Assembly (NCBI GenBank): GCA_019802505.1
Contig: JAFMOC010000070.1
Coordinates: forward strand, 287,501 to 351,500
Origin: Corydoras sp. C115
Taxonomy: Eukaryota; Chordata; Actinopteri; Siluriformes; Callichthyidae
Reading direction: 5' to 3'
Length of the DNA: 64,000 nucleotides
In this document: positions 9,860 through 19,724 of the stretch, piece by piece
Layout: each line of letters opens with the position of its first letter
Position numbering within the stretch: position 1 is the stretch's first letter
Made by a program: the position numbers and the translations under genes
Notes under the pieces: model-generated
The model's input: the letters and a program-made list of their open reading frames with translations, nothing else
Databases searched by the model: none
Told to the model about the DNA's origin: nothing

Positions 9860-9985
9860 TTTCATTAGGACGTGTTAACTGGCGGGCTGCTGCGGGATAA
9901 TCACTCAGCGATTGGCTCGGCGCTCCGGCATTGTGTAACGCTCTTAATGAAATACTGCTGTGGTTGTAGAACAGTGCAGCTGCCT
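9860..9985. promoter_or_regulatory. Candidate conserved non-coding element
   Basis: GGGATAATCACTCAGCGATTGGCTCGG and ACGCTCTTAATGAAATACTG combine K50-homeodomain-like (GGATAATC), inverted CCAAT and TAAT words in a short repeat-free block. Confidence 0.22.
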
Positions 9986-10099
9986 GGACGAGCACAAAAG
10001 GAGATGGGCCGATGCATTTGTCATCACTTTCTGCTGAAGCTCTCGCTGCACTTGGGCTGTACGGACTTAACCAGGGTTTTTTTTTTTTTCATATTTTAG

Positions 10100-10447
10100 C
10101 TCGCGGCTCAGTGTGTTTGTGTCTTTAGTTTAGATTCACTGTCTGTTTTAGTTCTCATGCAGTTTAAAAAAGTCGCGCTCATGGTTTCCTGTATGTTTCT
10201 GCATGATGTTAATGAGCAGCAAGTCTGAATGCGTTCGTAACGGTGGCTCAGAAGTCATAAACACATTACATACACTACGTTCCCGTCACTGCTGCAAACT
10301 CTAAAACATGAAACGGGGAGTTTGGGTCCTTAAATCTGATTGGCTGAGCCGTTTGTCCAGCCGTGACATTACTTCCAATACCACACACTTCTGACCGCGT
10401 CACATTCGTAATGCGGGATATCCATTTATTTAAATCATGTACAGTAC
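10100..10447. other. Unassigned stretch
   Basis: Low-complexity T tract at 10077-10090, otherwise unique-looking sequence with no recognised signal. Confidence 0.35.
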
Positions 10448-10591
10448 ATGGCGGCACGGTGGCTTAGTGGTTAGTACGTTTGCCATTCAGCCCTGGGGGT
10501 TACAGGTTCGAATCCCAATCTGGGTGGAGTTTCCATGTGCTCCCCATGTCCACGTGGGTTTGCTTCGGGTTCTCCGGTTTCCTCCCATAGA
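10448..10591 (+). mobile_element. SINE family A, 5' half
   Basis: Intact head GGCGGCACGG, perfect A box TGGCTTAGTGG and B box GGTTCGAATCC, then body to GGTTTCCTCCCATAG, where it stops. 3' truncation of this kind is unusual for LINE-mobilised elements, so a later deletion is more likely. Confidence 0.85.
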
Positions 10592-11200
10592 ACGTTTATA
10601 TTTTGCATGTAGCGTCATTACAAACCAGGGCAAAGAATAATAACAATAAAAATACTAATTGTATAGCCTTTGTGTACGCTGCAGCTGTTAAATGTAACTG
10701 TTAGTATGTATTATAAGGTCTTCAGCTCTGATTCAGTTAAACGTGATAGCAAAAGTATTTGGACACCCAACCCCTTTATACAGTTTTGTCCTGGCTCCTC
10801 AGTCCCAGTGTGTACAAACACACAACCGCGAGAACGTTGACTTCTGTTCTGCACCCGGCAACCGTAACGGTTTTAATTCTGCTTGTCTGGTTTTGCCTTA
10901 CGATCTCCATTAAATTCATATTCCTTTACCTACACAAGAAAACGACGGATTCCACGTCTGCATCACACTTCTTGGAAGAAGATCAGAGAGGCACTGTGTG
11001 TCAGGTTGACTCTGCTAATGAATATCTCACATTCATGACTCCCTCTGGCTTGCTCTCCCTCGCCTCTCCTGTCCTCTCCTGTCCTGTCCCATCCTGCCCT
11101 CGAGGTGCCACCCATCCCCTTTCCAACCTTAAGCCAACGCCATCATCAGCCGCCGCGACCTCGTGGTTGTCCCCGTAGCCCGTGGTGTCTGAGACGAGTG
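10592..11200. other. Mostly unassigned; possible MITE end near 10750
   Basis: GCAAAAGTATTTGGACACCC at 10750 resembles terminal motifs of fish Tc1-related MITEs; no matching end found. An open frame at 10759-11178 (139 codons) has no recognisable domain and ends in low-complexity CCTGTCCTCTCCTGTCC repeats. Confidence 0.3.
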
Positions 11201-11204
11201 AGGG

Positions 11205-11360
11205 GTAAGAAGCTGCATGTCAGCCACCGGTGAAGGCTAAATAGATTAATAGAACTTAATGAGAGACATGTGGCCGCTTCGTCAATAACAACAGTCCACC
11301 TCGCTCCCAGCTGTTGACTTTACTCTGCTGCACCTTCAAGATCCCGTAATGTCGTATCTT
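11205..11360. promoter_or_regulatory. Candidate conserved non-coding element
   Basis: AAATAGATTAATAGAACTTAATGAG and CGTCAATAACAACAG in a repeat-free block. TAAT density is the only support. Confidence 0.2.
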
Positions 11361-11499
11361 AAGCTGCACTTCTGTGTCAACCGGAATTTGCTGCTGTTAG
11401 CGGTTTAGCGATGCGTTTACACTTCAGCTGTGTCCAGATTCAAACTAGGTCATGAATATTTTTGTTAATGAAGCAGTTTAGCTTTTTAAAAATATATAT

Positions 11500-11580
11500 T
11501 TGCTTCAATGTTTGTTGGTTGCTAACAGGTTAGCTAACTTAGCAGCTTATGTTAGCATTTTTAAGTTAGCCACCTAAAAG
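11500..11580. repeat. Cluster of degenerate GTTAGC words
   Basis: GTTAGCTAAC, TTAGCAGC, GTTAGCA and GTTAGCC recur within 70 bp in an AT-rich stretch. It may be a decayed tandem repeat. Confidence 0.35.
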
Positions 11581-11811
11581 CTAATCATTTGTTTTTTCTA
11601 CATTGAGTTTATTGTGTTCACAGGTACAAATGTTTACTGCACATAATATATTTGGGATTTGCCACATGTGATGGTTTTAAACAGCTGACTCATAAATTAC
11701 TTTAGGTTTATGGCAAGATTTATTTATTTTTTTTAACAAATAGGGCTTAGATATTAATACTAAACAAAACAACATTCACATCACTTTAATATAATTTAAG
11801 TTTCTCCTCTT

Positions 11812-11908
11812 CACGATAGCACTAACCGGCTCGGTCACCCATCACTGAGGCTGCTACTCAAACCACAAAGAGACATCTGAGCCACTTCTTGGTGTTTGTA
11901 GAGAGAAG
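11812..11908 (-). mobile_element. Family D-related module
   Basis: AGCACTAACC ... CCCATCACTGAGGCTGCTACTC ... AAACCACAAAGAG ... GAGCCACTTCTTGG is matched at 37208-37322. The GAGCCACTTCTTGG word is the complement of module 1 of family D at 9315-9340. Confidence 0.5.
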
Positions 11909-11927
11909 GCCGATAATATACAAACTA

Positions 11928-11999
11928 TGTAGTTCTACAATTACAGACTGTTAATCTGTTTATTTACAAAGTCCTATGGTAAGTGGAACTGAGAACATG
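11928..11999 (-). mobile_element. Fold-back element, family G, internally deleted remnant
   Basis: GTAGTTCTACAATTACAGACTG, TTTACAAAGTCC and GGAACTGAGAACATGGA are family G terminal-arm sequences now lying next to one another, as if the whole centre had been lost. Confidence 0.55.
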
Positions 12000-12035
12000 G
12001 ACAACGAGCCTAAAACCTTGGAGGTGTTTGGGTAG

Positions 12036-12243
12036 TGTACATTTACATTTGGTAATTTATTGGATGCTTTTATCCAAAGCGACATACAAGGCGAACACAG
12101 GGTTCATCACAACATCCCTGGACCAATGAGGGTTAAGGGTCTTGCTCAAGGACCCACATTGGTAACTTCAGTGGACCAGGGATTTGAACCCCCAACCTTC
12201 AGCTTGATAGCCCAACGCCCTAACCACTGAGCTACCGCTCCCT
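12036..12243 (-). mobile_element. SINE family B, full length
   Basis: On the minus strand: tRNA-like head with A box TAGCTCAGTGG and B box GGTTCAAATCC, the body word GGTCCTTGAGCAAGACCC and a 3' hairpin GCTTTGGATAAAAGC (loop GGATA), ending in AAATGTAAATGTA. The hairpin plus TGTAAA-type tail is the signature of SINEs mobilised by UnaL2-like LINEs. Confidence 0.88.
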
Positions 12244-12499
12244 ACTGTATATGTTCTAATAATAGACCCTTTGCTTCCTTAAATAATCATTTCAAAATAA
12301 AAACATTTGTATGAATGACCCTTTTATAGTTCTATTAACAGTCATGCCATCAAAACTCCAAACATGTGGGCTTTTATTTACAGACCCTGGACCTACGGGG
12401 CCCTGCGTGACCTCTGATGCTGATGAGAGCCCATACGTACATCTGCTTTGGCTAAACATCTATATGGTTTTGTGCACCTGCGTCAGTACAGGTCCATGC

Positions 12500-13080
12500 T
12501 GAGCAGAAAGCCAGCAGCTGCTCATTTAGATAACTAATAAGCGCTTTCTGCAGAGGTGCTTCAGAAGAGTTCAGCGACGCCGTTCTGAAAATCCACATTC
12601 CCAAACGCCGGCAGAGCACGAACCCCAAATATGGTTACTGTTATACCAAGGTTCTAGTATAATTATATTGCAAGTGCAGTATGCAGGCCAATTATAGAGA
12701 TAATTACCTGTCTTCCAACAAGTACTTTAATAAGTACCAATTTTACAGTAATTGTCTGTGATATCTGGGTGTATGCTTAATGATCAACGTTTAATTGTGT
12801 TACTGCCATTTCAGCATGAACTAATTTGATCATACATTGTGTCCCTGTCACACTGTGTTTTTTTTACAAACGCATCCCGTCTTTCCCATTGAATATTTCC
12901 AATCAGCTGGATCTGTTTGGATCTGCAGCGTCTCCTTATTTATTTTCAGCAGCTGCTCGCTTGAAACATTTTCCAGTGTCATCATTTCCTTTTCTCAAAA
13001 TCGAAGCGACAAGGGCTGTGGGTTTGGAGACCATCGAGAGGTGGCTGTGTCATAAGTAATTGGAGAGGATCCTGATCCCG
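12500..13080. promoter_or_regulatory. Large candidate conserved non-coding element
   Basis: The 12640-12840 core is unusually rich in homeodomain words: GGCCAATTATAGAGATAATTACC, AGTACTTTAATAAGTACC (near-palindromic), GCTTAATGATCAACG, GTTTAATTG and CTAATTTGATCA. The right part has ATTGAATATTTCCAATCAGC. Open frames across 12826-13059 do not resemble a family. Non-repetitive throughout. Among the best enhancer candidates in the window. Confidence 0.4.
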
Positions 13081-13469
13081 CCCATATCTATCTCACCCTG
13101 ATCTCCTGGTTTTTACACATTAGGGGACCACTGGCAGGAAAATGTCATTATGATTCTTTGTGCATTTTACCCAGGAGCCTTAGCAGACAGCACGGTTGCC
13201 CGAGCTTCCCCCACCCCGGTTGCTCTTCTCCTGGAGGTCTTGTCTACCAGCTGTCAGGGGAGGGTATTATGGTGGTGGAGGAAGGTTAACTGTCACAGTC
13301 CTCATATCTGTGCATTTACCAAGTGGGGTGGCGTGAATGAGCGAGTAAATATGATGCCTGACTGAGTGTTACGCCGCCGACACTGAAAATTTGGGCTACA
13401 GCCTTCCCCAAAGTCTCCTTCAGAAGCCCAGACTTTGGTCGCATTAATGCCTCAGCTGTGTTTTAACTG

Positions 13470-13720
13470 TGCCGGGTGGAGCCGCTGCAGGTCACAACCC
13501 TGTCCACCAACGCCACCAAACCCAAGGGCTGGGGTTTCCGTTGATGTGGCCCGGACACCCAAGGACAGCCGGCTAATTACACCCTGAGCCTGAGCGCTAG
13601 GCATTCCTGAGGTCTGGGCTTGTACCGCTGCTCCACCCCTCTCCGACTTGATCCGTCCACCCATCCATCCCCACCCAGCCTTCTTCGGCAGGCAGAGCCA
13701 GCCCCAGCCTGCAAGCCCCT
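13470..13720. promoter_or_regulatory. Candidate non-coding regulatory block
   Basis: GC-rich with AGCCGGCTAATTACACCC, GAGCGCTAGGCATTCC and paired CCACC/GGTGG words. No repeats, no coding resemblance. Confidence 0.2.
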
Positions 13721-13959
13721 TCTCTTAGATGGCCGCTAATTGGCACGTTCTACTGCCAGTGTGGGTGCCGGGAATGTCAGTGCACCACATGTCCCAGGCG
13801 CAGGGACAGGCAAGCAAAGAGCGTCTGCCTTTTGTTAGAGCTCGAGCCTGTCTACCCCGGGTAAGTGCACGTCTGTGCCGAGAGCCGCCTTCCCCGAAGA
13901 AAAGAAGCAAAATCAGCCCAGCGCTGACGACCACGGCGGGAAAATTCATGAGGGGTGCT

Positions 13960-14460
13960 GCTTTTTCAACGGGAATCTAATGCTTCATCACATTATGTAG
14001 CAAAGTCACAAAAGTCCCTGTGCATTTGATTATCAAAGACCAAGTGTTTTAATATCCCATTATAGTCAGAGCCACCGTAACTGTTAAGGTGGTGGATGGA
14101 ATTCGGCGGCTCATTTACGCAGAAAAACAGTCTCTGTCCTCTAATAACATTATATTGGGGAAGAATAAATTTAAGGCCATTGATATTAAACGGATAGTTC
14201 TTCGATGGTTTGCCAGGCAGATAAATAACGGCCTTGTTAGAGTTGCGCTGTGTTTTTATGGTGGTGAGTTTTATGTTTTTATGTGTTTTTATGGGCCTCT
14301 CACCCCTCGCTTTATTGACTGCTCCTGCCATCTGGAATGTTCCAGCTGTGAAGCTTTATGTCTAAAACCTTTTGCCAGGGCTTCTCAAGAGCTAATGTTC
14401 TCCAGACTTGCGCCCGCGGCGCACGGATCCTCGGATAAATGTTTGAAGCCAAACTCATAA
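13960..14460. promoter_or_regulatory. Large candidate conserved non-coding element
   Basis: TTTGATTATCAAA at 14025-14037 is a perfect inverted repeat with a one-base centre and includes a TCF/LEF-like ATCAAAG. Further words are CTCTAATAACATTATATTG, GGCCATTGATATTAAACGG, TTTTATGGGCC (Cdx/Hox-like), GCTTTATTGACTGC and a TEAD-like GGAATG within TGGAATGTTCCAG. Open frames of 112 (minus) and 123 (plus) codons overlap here with no recognisable protein. Mutual openness on both strands fits constrained or biased DNA better than a gene. Confidence 0.4.
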
Positions 14461-14875
14461 CATATTGTAATCGATAGGAACTGAATACAGAGCCTCCACG
14501 CTGAACAAAGTCCTGACTACAGCGCTTAAACAACAGAACGCGTTCTAAAGGGCTTCAGTAGCGTTTCTGCAGGATGCTACAGGTTTCCCGTCAGATCTAA
14601 CATTATGAGGATGATGCTGCTTTATTCATCTCACAGTGCAGTCAGAATGTTTACTGAAACAGATCTCCGTCTCTGTTTTCGCCGGTTCCTTCGGATTTAA
14701 TCGGCGTGCTCACGTGACGAGCACAAATCCCAATATTATCAATTAATTAAACAACAGTTAGATTGCGAGAATTGTGAATGTCGTTAAATCTGATTATTTA
14801 TGTTAGTATTTTATATAATTTATTTCATAAAAGAATATAAAATACTTGTTTCGGTATATTGGAGTCTGTAGAATT

Positions 14876-15234
14876 GGCGACACGGTGGCTTAGTGTTTAG
14901 CATGTTCTCCTCCCAGCACTAGGGATTCCCGGTTTAAATCCCAATATGGGTGGAATTTCCATGTTCTCCCCGTGTCCATGTGGGTTTCCTCCGGGTTCTC
15001 CTGTTTCCTCCCACAACCCAAAAACATGGATCAAGGTCAATTGAATTCTCTGTGAGTCTGTGTGTGACACACACAGTGAGTCTGTGTGTGTGAGTGTTTC
15101 CAGTGATAGATTGGCGCCTTGTCCTGGGTGTATCTGCACAGCGCCTGTAATGTTCTCCCCTGGATGGGCATTGAGAACCCCCTCCCCACGACCCTAGTAC
15201 AGGATAAAGCGGAAGATGATGGATGTATAGATGC
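14876..15234 (+). mobile_element. SINE family A, full length, with target-site duplication
   Basis: Head GGCGACACGG, perfect A box, B box GGTTTAAATCC (one change), full body with a (TG)n-like expansion at 15055-15100, end GATAAAGCGGAAGATGATGG. Flanked by GAGTCTGTAGAATT (14862-14875) and GAGTCTGTCGAATT (15235-15248), a 14-bp duplication with one mismatch. Confidence 0.9.
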
Positions 15235-15340
15235 GAGTCTGTCGAATTAATTAATTGGGTTTAAATTTATTTAAATGGAAATAAGTGCCTCAGTTAATCA
15301 GATTTCACTGATTGGTTGTTGGATTAGCAACATACAGTTA

Positions 15341-15371
15341 CGGTGTCCGTGGGGAGAACATGGAAACTCAG
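15341..15371 (-). mobile_element. SINE family A, scrap
   Basis: CGTGGGGAGAACATGGAAACTC is the complement of the body word of family A. Nothing else of the element survives. Confidence 0.45.
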
Positions 15372-15439
15372 TGTGTTGATCTGCGTGTTGTTTGTGATGC
15401 GTGTCCAGTACCTCCTGTGATCTTAACCATTATGATGAA

Positions 15440-15700
15440 CCATTATAAATAATTCATAGCACTCTGACCATTTGCATGCGGTCATGTTTAAGGAATATGC
15501 TTTTCATGGCCAGATCAGCGAGCCTGTGAAAGCTGTGAGATAGCGCTGAGCTTCCAGCATCTGCTGGAGCATCTGATGAGAGCCACAGCACTTATTAACA
15601 CTCTCTCCCTCCTCTTGGTTTTCCTCGTCTCCCTGCGCCTGAGAGCCGACTCATTAAGATGCTCGTCACTTGTAAAGGCACTTGGTTAGAAAAAAAAAAA
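15440..15700. promoter_or_regulatory. Candidate conserved non-coding element
   Basis: AACCATTATGATGAACCATTATAAATAATTC (split direct repeat AACCATTAT), CCATTTGCATGCGG (octamer-like), GGAATATGC and GACTCATTAAGATG in a repeat-free stretch. Confidence 0.3.
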
Positions 15701-15829
15701 TCAACCAGAAACGGCTAGAACCAGGCCCTGATGGTTTAGGCCTCGATGACCAGCGAAAAGGGAGGTGCTTATAAGCACCAGGCTGATACGCCAGTGAAAG
15801 GAGGCACCGCTCCAACTTTCCAGTCAACA

Positions 15830-16060
15830 CATGAGTCAGTCTGCAAAGATGCGCCCAAAATAAATGGCCTCCCTGTCGCTGGCCGGAACCACACCCTCAT
15901 GTGGTTTCAGGGCAGCCGAGATTGGGTAGGGCCCTGTGGCCGACCACATAGTGATTCCTGGAGGCTGGCGCTCGTACGCTGCGGGGGCGTCGCTCGGGTG
16001 CGCTGGGGCAGAAAACAGAGAGATGAAGCAACCACTAACCCCGGATAGTATTTTCACTGT
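15830..16060. promoter_or_regulatory. Candidate regulatory block with inverted RUNX-like sites
   Basis: AACCACA (15887-15893) and TGTGGTT (15900-15906) form a perfect inverted repeat with a 6-bp spacer; each half matches the RUNX core. Nearby CCAAAATAAATGGCC is MEF2/CArG-like. Open frames in opposite directions overlap here; no domain recognised. Confidence 0.32.
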
Positions 16061-16139
16061 TTATTGTTTGCTCGTGTGGAGACATGCAAATCGACAGGTG
16101 CCTCGCGATGGAATAAGAACGGGCCACGCTGTCCCTCAG

Positions 16140-16510
16140 GCTCACTCCACCCAACTGCACTGATCCCACATATGCTGCCCAAACATGCCCCACAGCTGCC
16201 AGCTTGTTAAAACATGGGGATAAGCAAGCGAGTGTCTGGACCGGTCAACGGCCTTGGGAAGCTCAAAAAGGCTAAAAAAGACTCGTCTTTCCTCTGATGT
16301 TCCGGGGAAAGAAAGTGAAATGGGGAAATAGGTTACCGTCATGTCTCCTGATTCTGACGAGCATCGCTCGCTGTCAGGTGTCATCCGTATTAGCGCACTG
16401 CGTGAGTCAGAGCCGAGACTGGAGCAGTGATCTGGGATGGCTGCCATTCATTACCTCCACCCACGGATGTGACGCACCTGTTGTTCACATTTCGTACACA
16501 TAGACCCTGA
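16140..16510. promoter_or_regulatory. Candidate conserved non-coding element
   Basis: Balanced-composition, repeat-free DNA with AAATAGGTTACCGTCATG, GGCTGCCATTCATTACC, TGCGTGAGTCAGAGCC (AP-1-like) and CACATATGCTG. No coding similarity. Confidence 0.25.
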
Positions 16511-16540
16511 TTTAATACAGGCTCACACAGGAGAAGACAT

Positions 16541-16570
16541 GTGCCATGTGGTGCCATGTGGTGCCATGTG
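16541..16570. repeat. Perfect decamer triplet
   Basis: GTGCCATGTG occurs three times head to tail without change, preceded by ACAT. It lies at the edge of a possible Tc1-like relic. Confidence 0.9.
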
Positions 16571-16689
16571 GTCTCTGGTCTGCCTTAGGTCATAGACAAT
16601 AATACAGGGACATGTCTTCAGTCTCATTGCCACAAGGAGATGAAAAAGCACCCATCTTTTTTGGAATGTTCCATGCTCCCAGATACTTC

Positions 16690-16815
16690 CAACATTCAAA
16701 AAGGAATGGCTGATTGAGTTTGGGACACCACTGGGATGCATTAGGATGGAGATTGTGAATACTACATCAGTGTCTGACCTCAGAGTTTACTTTCGGGAAG
16801 GTTTCAATGGTAAGA
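16690..16815 (+). pseudogene. Possible Tc1-like transposase scrap
   Basis: GGGATGCATTAGGATGGAGATTG and CATCAGTGTCTGACCTCA echo the region of Tc1-family transposase coding DNA around the LWDELERR motif and the downstream TSVPDL stretch seen better at 19725. No open frame survives. Confidence 0.35.
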
Positions 16816-17007
16816 GATAAGAGATAAGACCCCCCAGCATGTGGGCCAAAAGTGGCCCTCATATAAAATACTAAAATGGCCCACGCGTCCCAAAACACAT
16901 CTGGTCCACGATAACAGCCATGAAAAACTCTGAGGGTCCTAATCTGATGAATATGAGACCGCACTGACACTGTAACTGATGTAATGCACATGACAACAAC
17001 CATCAAT

Positions 17008-17215
17008 CCAGCCATTATCCTCCACTTTATCATCTATTGGGGTTGTGGGGGGGTTCCATGCCCATCCAGGGGAGAACGTTTTGGGTGCTGGGCAGATACA
17101 ACCAGGACAGGATGCCAATCTATTGCTGGGCACACACTCACTCACAGACTCACAGACACATTCTATATGGGGCAATTTGGAGAATTCAGTTGAACTTGAT
17201 CCACTCTCTCGCTCA
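17008..17215 (-). mobile_element. SINE family A, 3' half
   Basis: Complement of CATTATCCTCCACTTTATC, GGTTCCATGCCCATCC, GGGCAGATACAACC, ATGCCAATCTATTGCTGG, TATATGGGGCAATTTGG and GAATTCAGTTG. It ends where the 5' body should begin, i.e. a 5' truncation. Confidence 0.8.
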
Positions 17216-17513
17216 GCCGTGACAGCGGGGGGACATTCTCATGCTAATCTGGGATTTAAATCCAGCTCGCCTGGTTATTGGAGGTTAAATTTTGCAAACC
17301 CATTGTGCAGGATGTTTTGAAGTGTTAGTCTGCCGGGTGGAAGGTGTGTGGTTTCCTTTGTTTTGTTTTTCGCGTTCTCTCTGGTTCTCTCCCTGTGTTT
17401 CGGTGGCGCTGCAGACGTCCCACATGGGAAAAGTTTGCTTCTCTTACTCTGAGAGAAAAGGAGGATTTACATAAAGAGAAAACAGAGAATCTGAAAACAA
17501 TAGCAAACAAAAA

Positions 17514-17546
17514 AAAAGAGAGAGAGAGAGAGAGCGAGCGAGAGCG
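17514..17546. repeat. (GA)n tract
   Basis: AAAAAAAGAGAGAG ... GCGAGCGAGAGCGAGG, a purine tract with C interruptions. Confidence 0.85.
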
Positions 17547-17726
17547 AGGAGTACGTCTGTGCCTCAGTCTGAGGTAATTAGCAACACGTTAATTAACATT
17601 CAAAGCTTTTGGATTTTCAGGACCTGGTTTGCTTGGTATGCACTAGAAGTACAACGGCAGTGTTTTTAATTACAGATGTTTGACTGAAATTAGGAAACAG
17701 CTGTGAAGAAGAAACCTAACTGAAGC

Positions 17727-17893
17727 TGATTTACTGCAGACGCTTTTATCCAAACGACTTACAAGTATCCCAACTTGGTTGGGGTCAAAATACAGGATCA
17801 GCCATCACACTGCCCCCTGCAGTAATGAGGGCTAAGGGTCTTTCTCAACGACCTACAGTGGTAACTTCAGTGGAAACTTTAGATTTATAGCCC
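17727..17893 (-). mobile_element. SINE family B, diverged
   Basis: ACGCTTTTATCCAAACGACTTAC hairpin complement, AGGGCTAAGGGTCTTTCTC body and a deleted head (GATTTATAGCCCAACACC). The hairpin stem has lost one pair. Confidence 0.65.
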
Positions 17894-17922
17894 AACACCA
17901 ACACCCAACCACAAATCTATAC

Positions 17923-18254
17923 ATCCATCCATTGTCTTACGCTTTATCCTCTACTTGGGTTGGGGGGGGGGGGGGTTCCCCATGCCCATCTAAGGGAGAA
18001 AATTTCGGGCACTGAGCAGATACACCCAGGACAGGATGCCAATCTATCACACACTCACTCTATATGGGGCAATTTTTGGAGAATTCAATTGACTTGATAC
18101 ATGTTTCTGGACTGTGGGAGGAAACCGGAGAACCCGGAGGAAACCCACGCGGACACGAGGAGAACATGGAACTCCACCCAGATTGGGATTCGAACCGGGA
18201 ACCCCTAGCACTAAGAGGAGAACATGCCAAACCACTAAGCCACCGTGCCACCCC
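17923..18254 (-). mobile_element. SINE family A, full length
   Basis: Minus-strand head GGGTGGCACGG, perfect A box TGGCTTAGTGG and B box GGTTCGAATCC, full body, end ACGCTTTATCC complement with a 16-G internal tract at 17959-17975. Flanks CCAACCACAAATCTA and CCACCACTAATCTA are probably a mutated target-site duplication. Confidence 0.88.
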
Positions 18255-18303
18255 ACCACTAATCTACCACACCCCTATATACTCAGTCAAAAGATTTGAT
18301 CTC

Positions 18304-18590
18304 CATGTTCTCAGTTCCACTTCTTGTAAATCTGGACTTTGTAGTTCTACAATGACAGACTGTAGTCCACCTGTTTGTGTTCTACAGTACATACTGTGTA
18401 CTCTGTTCTAATGGTCAGAACTCCAATAGTACCACCACAGAGCAGGGATTATTTGGTTGGTGCAATATTCCTATCCCAGCACTGCTCACCTCATCAGTGT
18501 CACTGCAGAACTGACAATAAACAATCCACCACCCAAATGATACCTGTTCTGTGATACTCCTGACCAATAGAGAACAAAGAACCACCAACA
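18304..18590 (+). mobile_element. Fold-back element, family G, truncated
   Basis: GTTCTCAGTTCC, GGACTTTGTAGTTCTACAATG, CAGACTGTAGTCCACCTG, CACAGAGCAGGGATTATTTGG, CAATCCACCACCCAAATG and ACCTGTTCTGTGATACTCC match the copies at 34278 and, inverted, 31204 and 46606. The right terminal arm is missing after AGAACCACCAAC. Confidence 0.75.
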
Positions 18591-18954
18591 CGTTCTGTAA
18601 TTTGGTTCGGCAGGTTGCTCTTTAACTCACTCAGGTTAAACCCGCTGTACAGCTCCACAACTGAACACCAACACCTCTGCCTTAAAGCCGTGTTTTTCAG
18701 AACTAAAAGCACTGTGGTATTTTTACTGTAATGTTCCTTTGATGTACACCACGGACAGTCGGCCGTACCTGCTCATCCCCATCATCACATTCAGTACGGG
18801 CAAAAATGTCCAGCTCATTAAGCCTTCAGACGAGGAGGCTGTTGGTTCTGATTCTATTAACATGAAGCGCAATTATTTCTTGGAAAACCATCAAGACCTT
18901 TTCATTCAGTTCATTCTGAAACAGAAGAGAGCGCACACATGCGAGTCCCAGACT

Positions 18955-19110
18955 GCAGAGAGAACAGAGAGCTGAAATGTCTATCTAATGCAGCGACTGG
19001 AATAGCAACGTTCAATTAAAATCTCTGGGCTGCCTTCAAGTGCTGCCAAATGCCATCTATAAATATCCACGAGCGGCCGATCTGGTTGTTGGTGTGTTTG
19101 GTTGGTCAGC
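18955..19110. promoter_or_regulatory. Candidate conserved non-coding element
   Basis: ATGTCTATCTAATGCAGC, ACGTTCAATTAAAATCTC and GCCATCTATAAATATCC form a repeat-free AT-rich block. An upstream 78-codon open frame (18739-18975) begins at ATG but shows no family resemblance. Confidence 0.25.
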
Positions 19111-19350
19111 AGTTTTTTCGCATGGCAGGGCTTTTTCTCTCTCCTCGGCTCTCTTCCCATCTCCTTTAAAAAAACATAGCCGTCCTTCATACAGCCTGCG
19201 TTTTGTTCATCGCTCGGATGTAAACTGTCTGCAGGGGTCCGGAACCGAGGTCTTCGCCTTCAGATGGGTCCATTAGGGATTGACCCTGGCGTGATGCAAT
19301 CACGGCGGATCGTTTAACACAATAAGCTCAAGAGACCAAAGTATATCCAT

Positions 19351-19708
19351 CCATTATCTTCCTCTTTATCCTCTATTAGGGTCGTGGGGGGGGGGGGGGG
19401 GGGGGGGGGGAGTTCCCCATGCCCATCCAGGGGAGAACGTTTCGGACGCTGGGCAGATAGACCCAGGACAGGGCGCCAATCCATTGCTGGACACACACTC
19501 ACTCACACAGACACACTCTATATGGGGCAATTTGGAGAATTTTATTGACCTTGATCCAGGTTTTTGGACTGTGGGAGGAAACCGGAGAACCCAGAGGAAA
19601 CCCACGTGTTCACAGGGAGAACATGGAAACTTCCCCCAGATTGGGAATGGAACCAGGAATCCTTAGTGTTGAGGAGATTATGCTAATCACTAAGCCACCA
19701 CGCCGCCC
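19351..19708 (-). mobile_element. SINE family A inserted in a Tc1-like relic
   Basis: Minus strand: GGGCGGCGTGGTGGCTTAGTG head, body complete, C tract expanded to 25 (19386-19410 as G). ACCAAAGTATATCCAT is duplicated at 19335-19350 and 19709-19724, a perfect 16-bp target-site duplication. The right copy runs directly into transposase-derived DNA. Confidence 0.92.
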
Positions 19709-19724
19709 ACCAAAGTATATCCAT

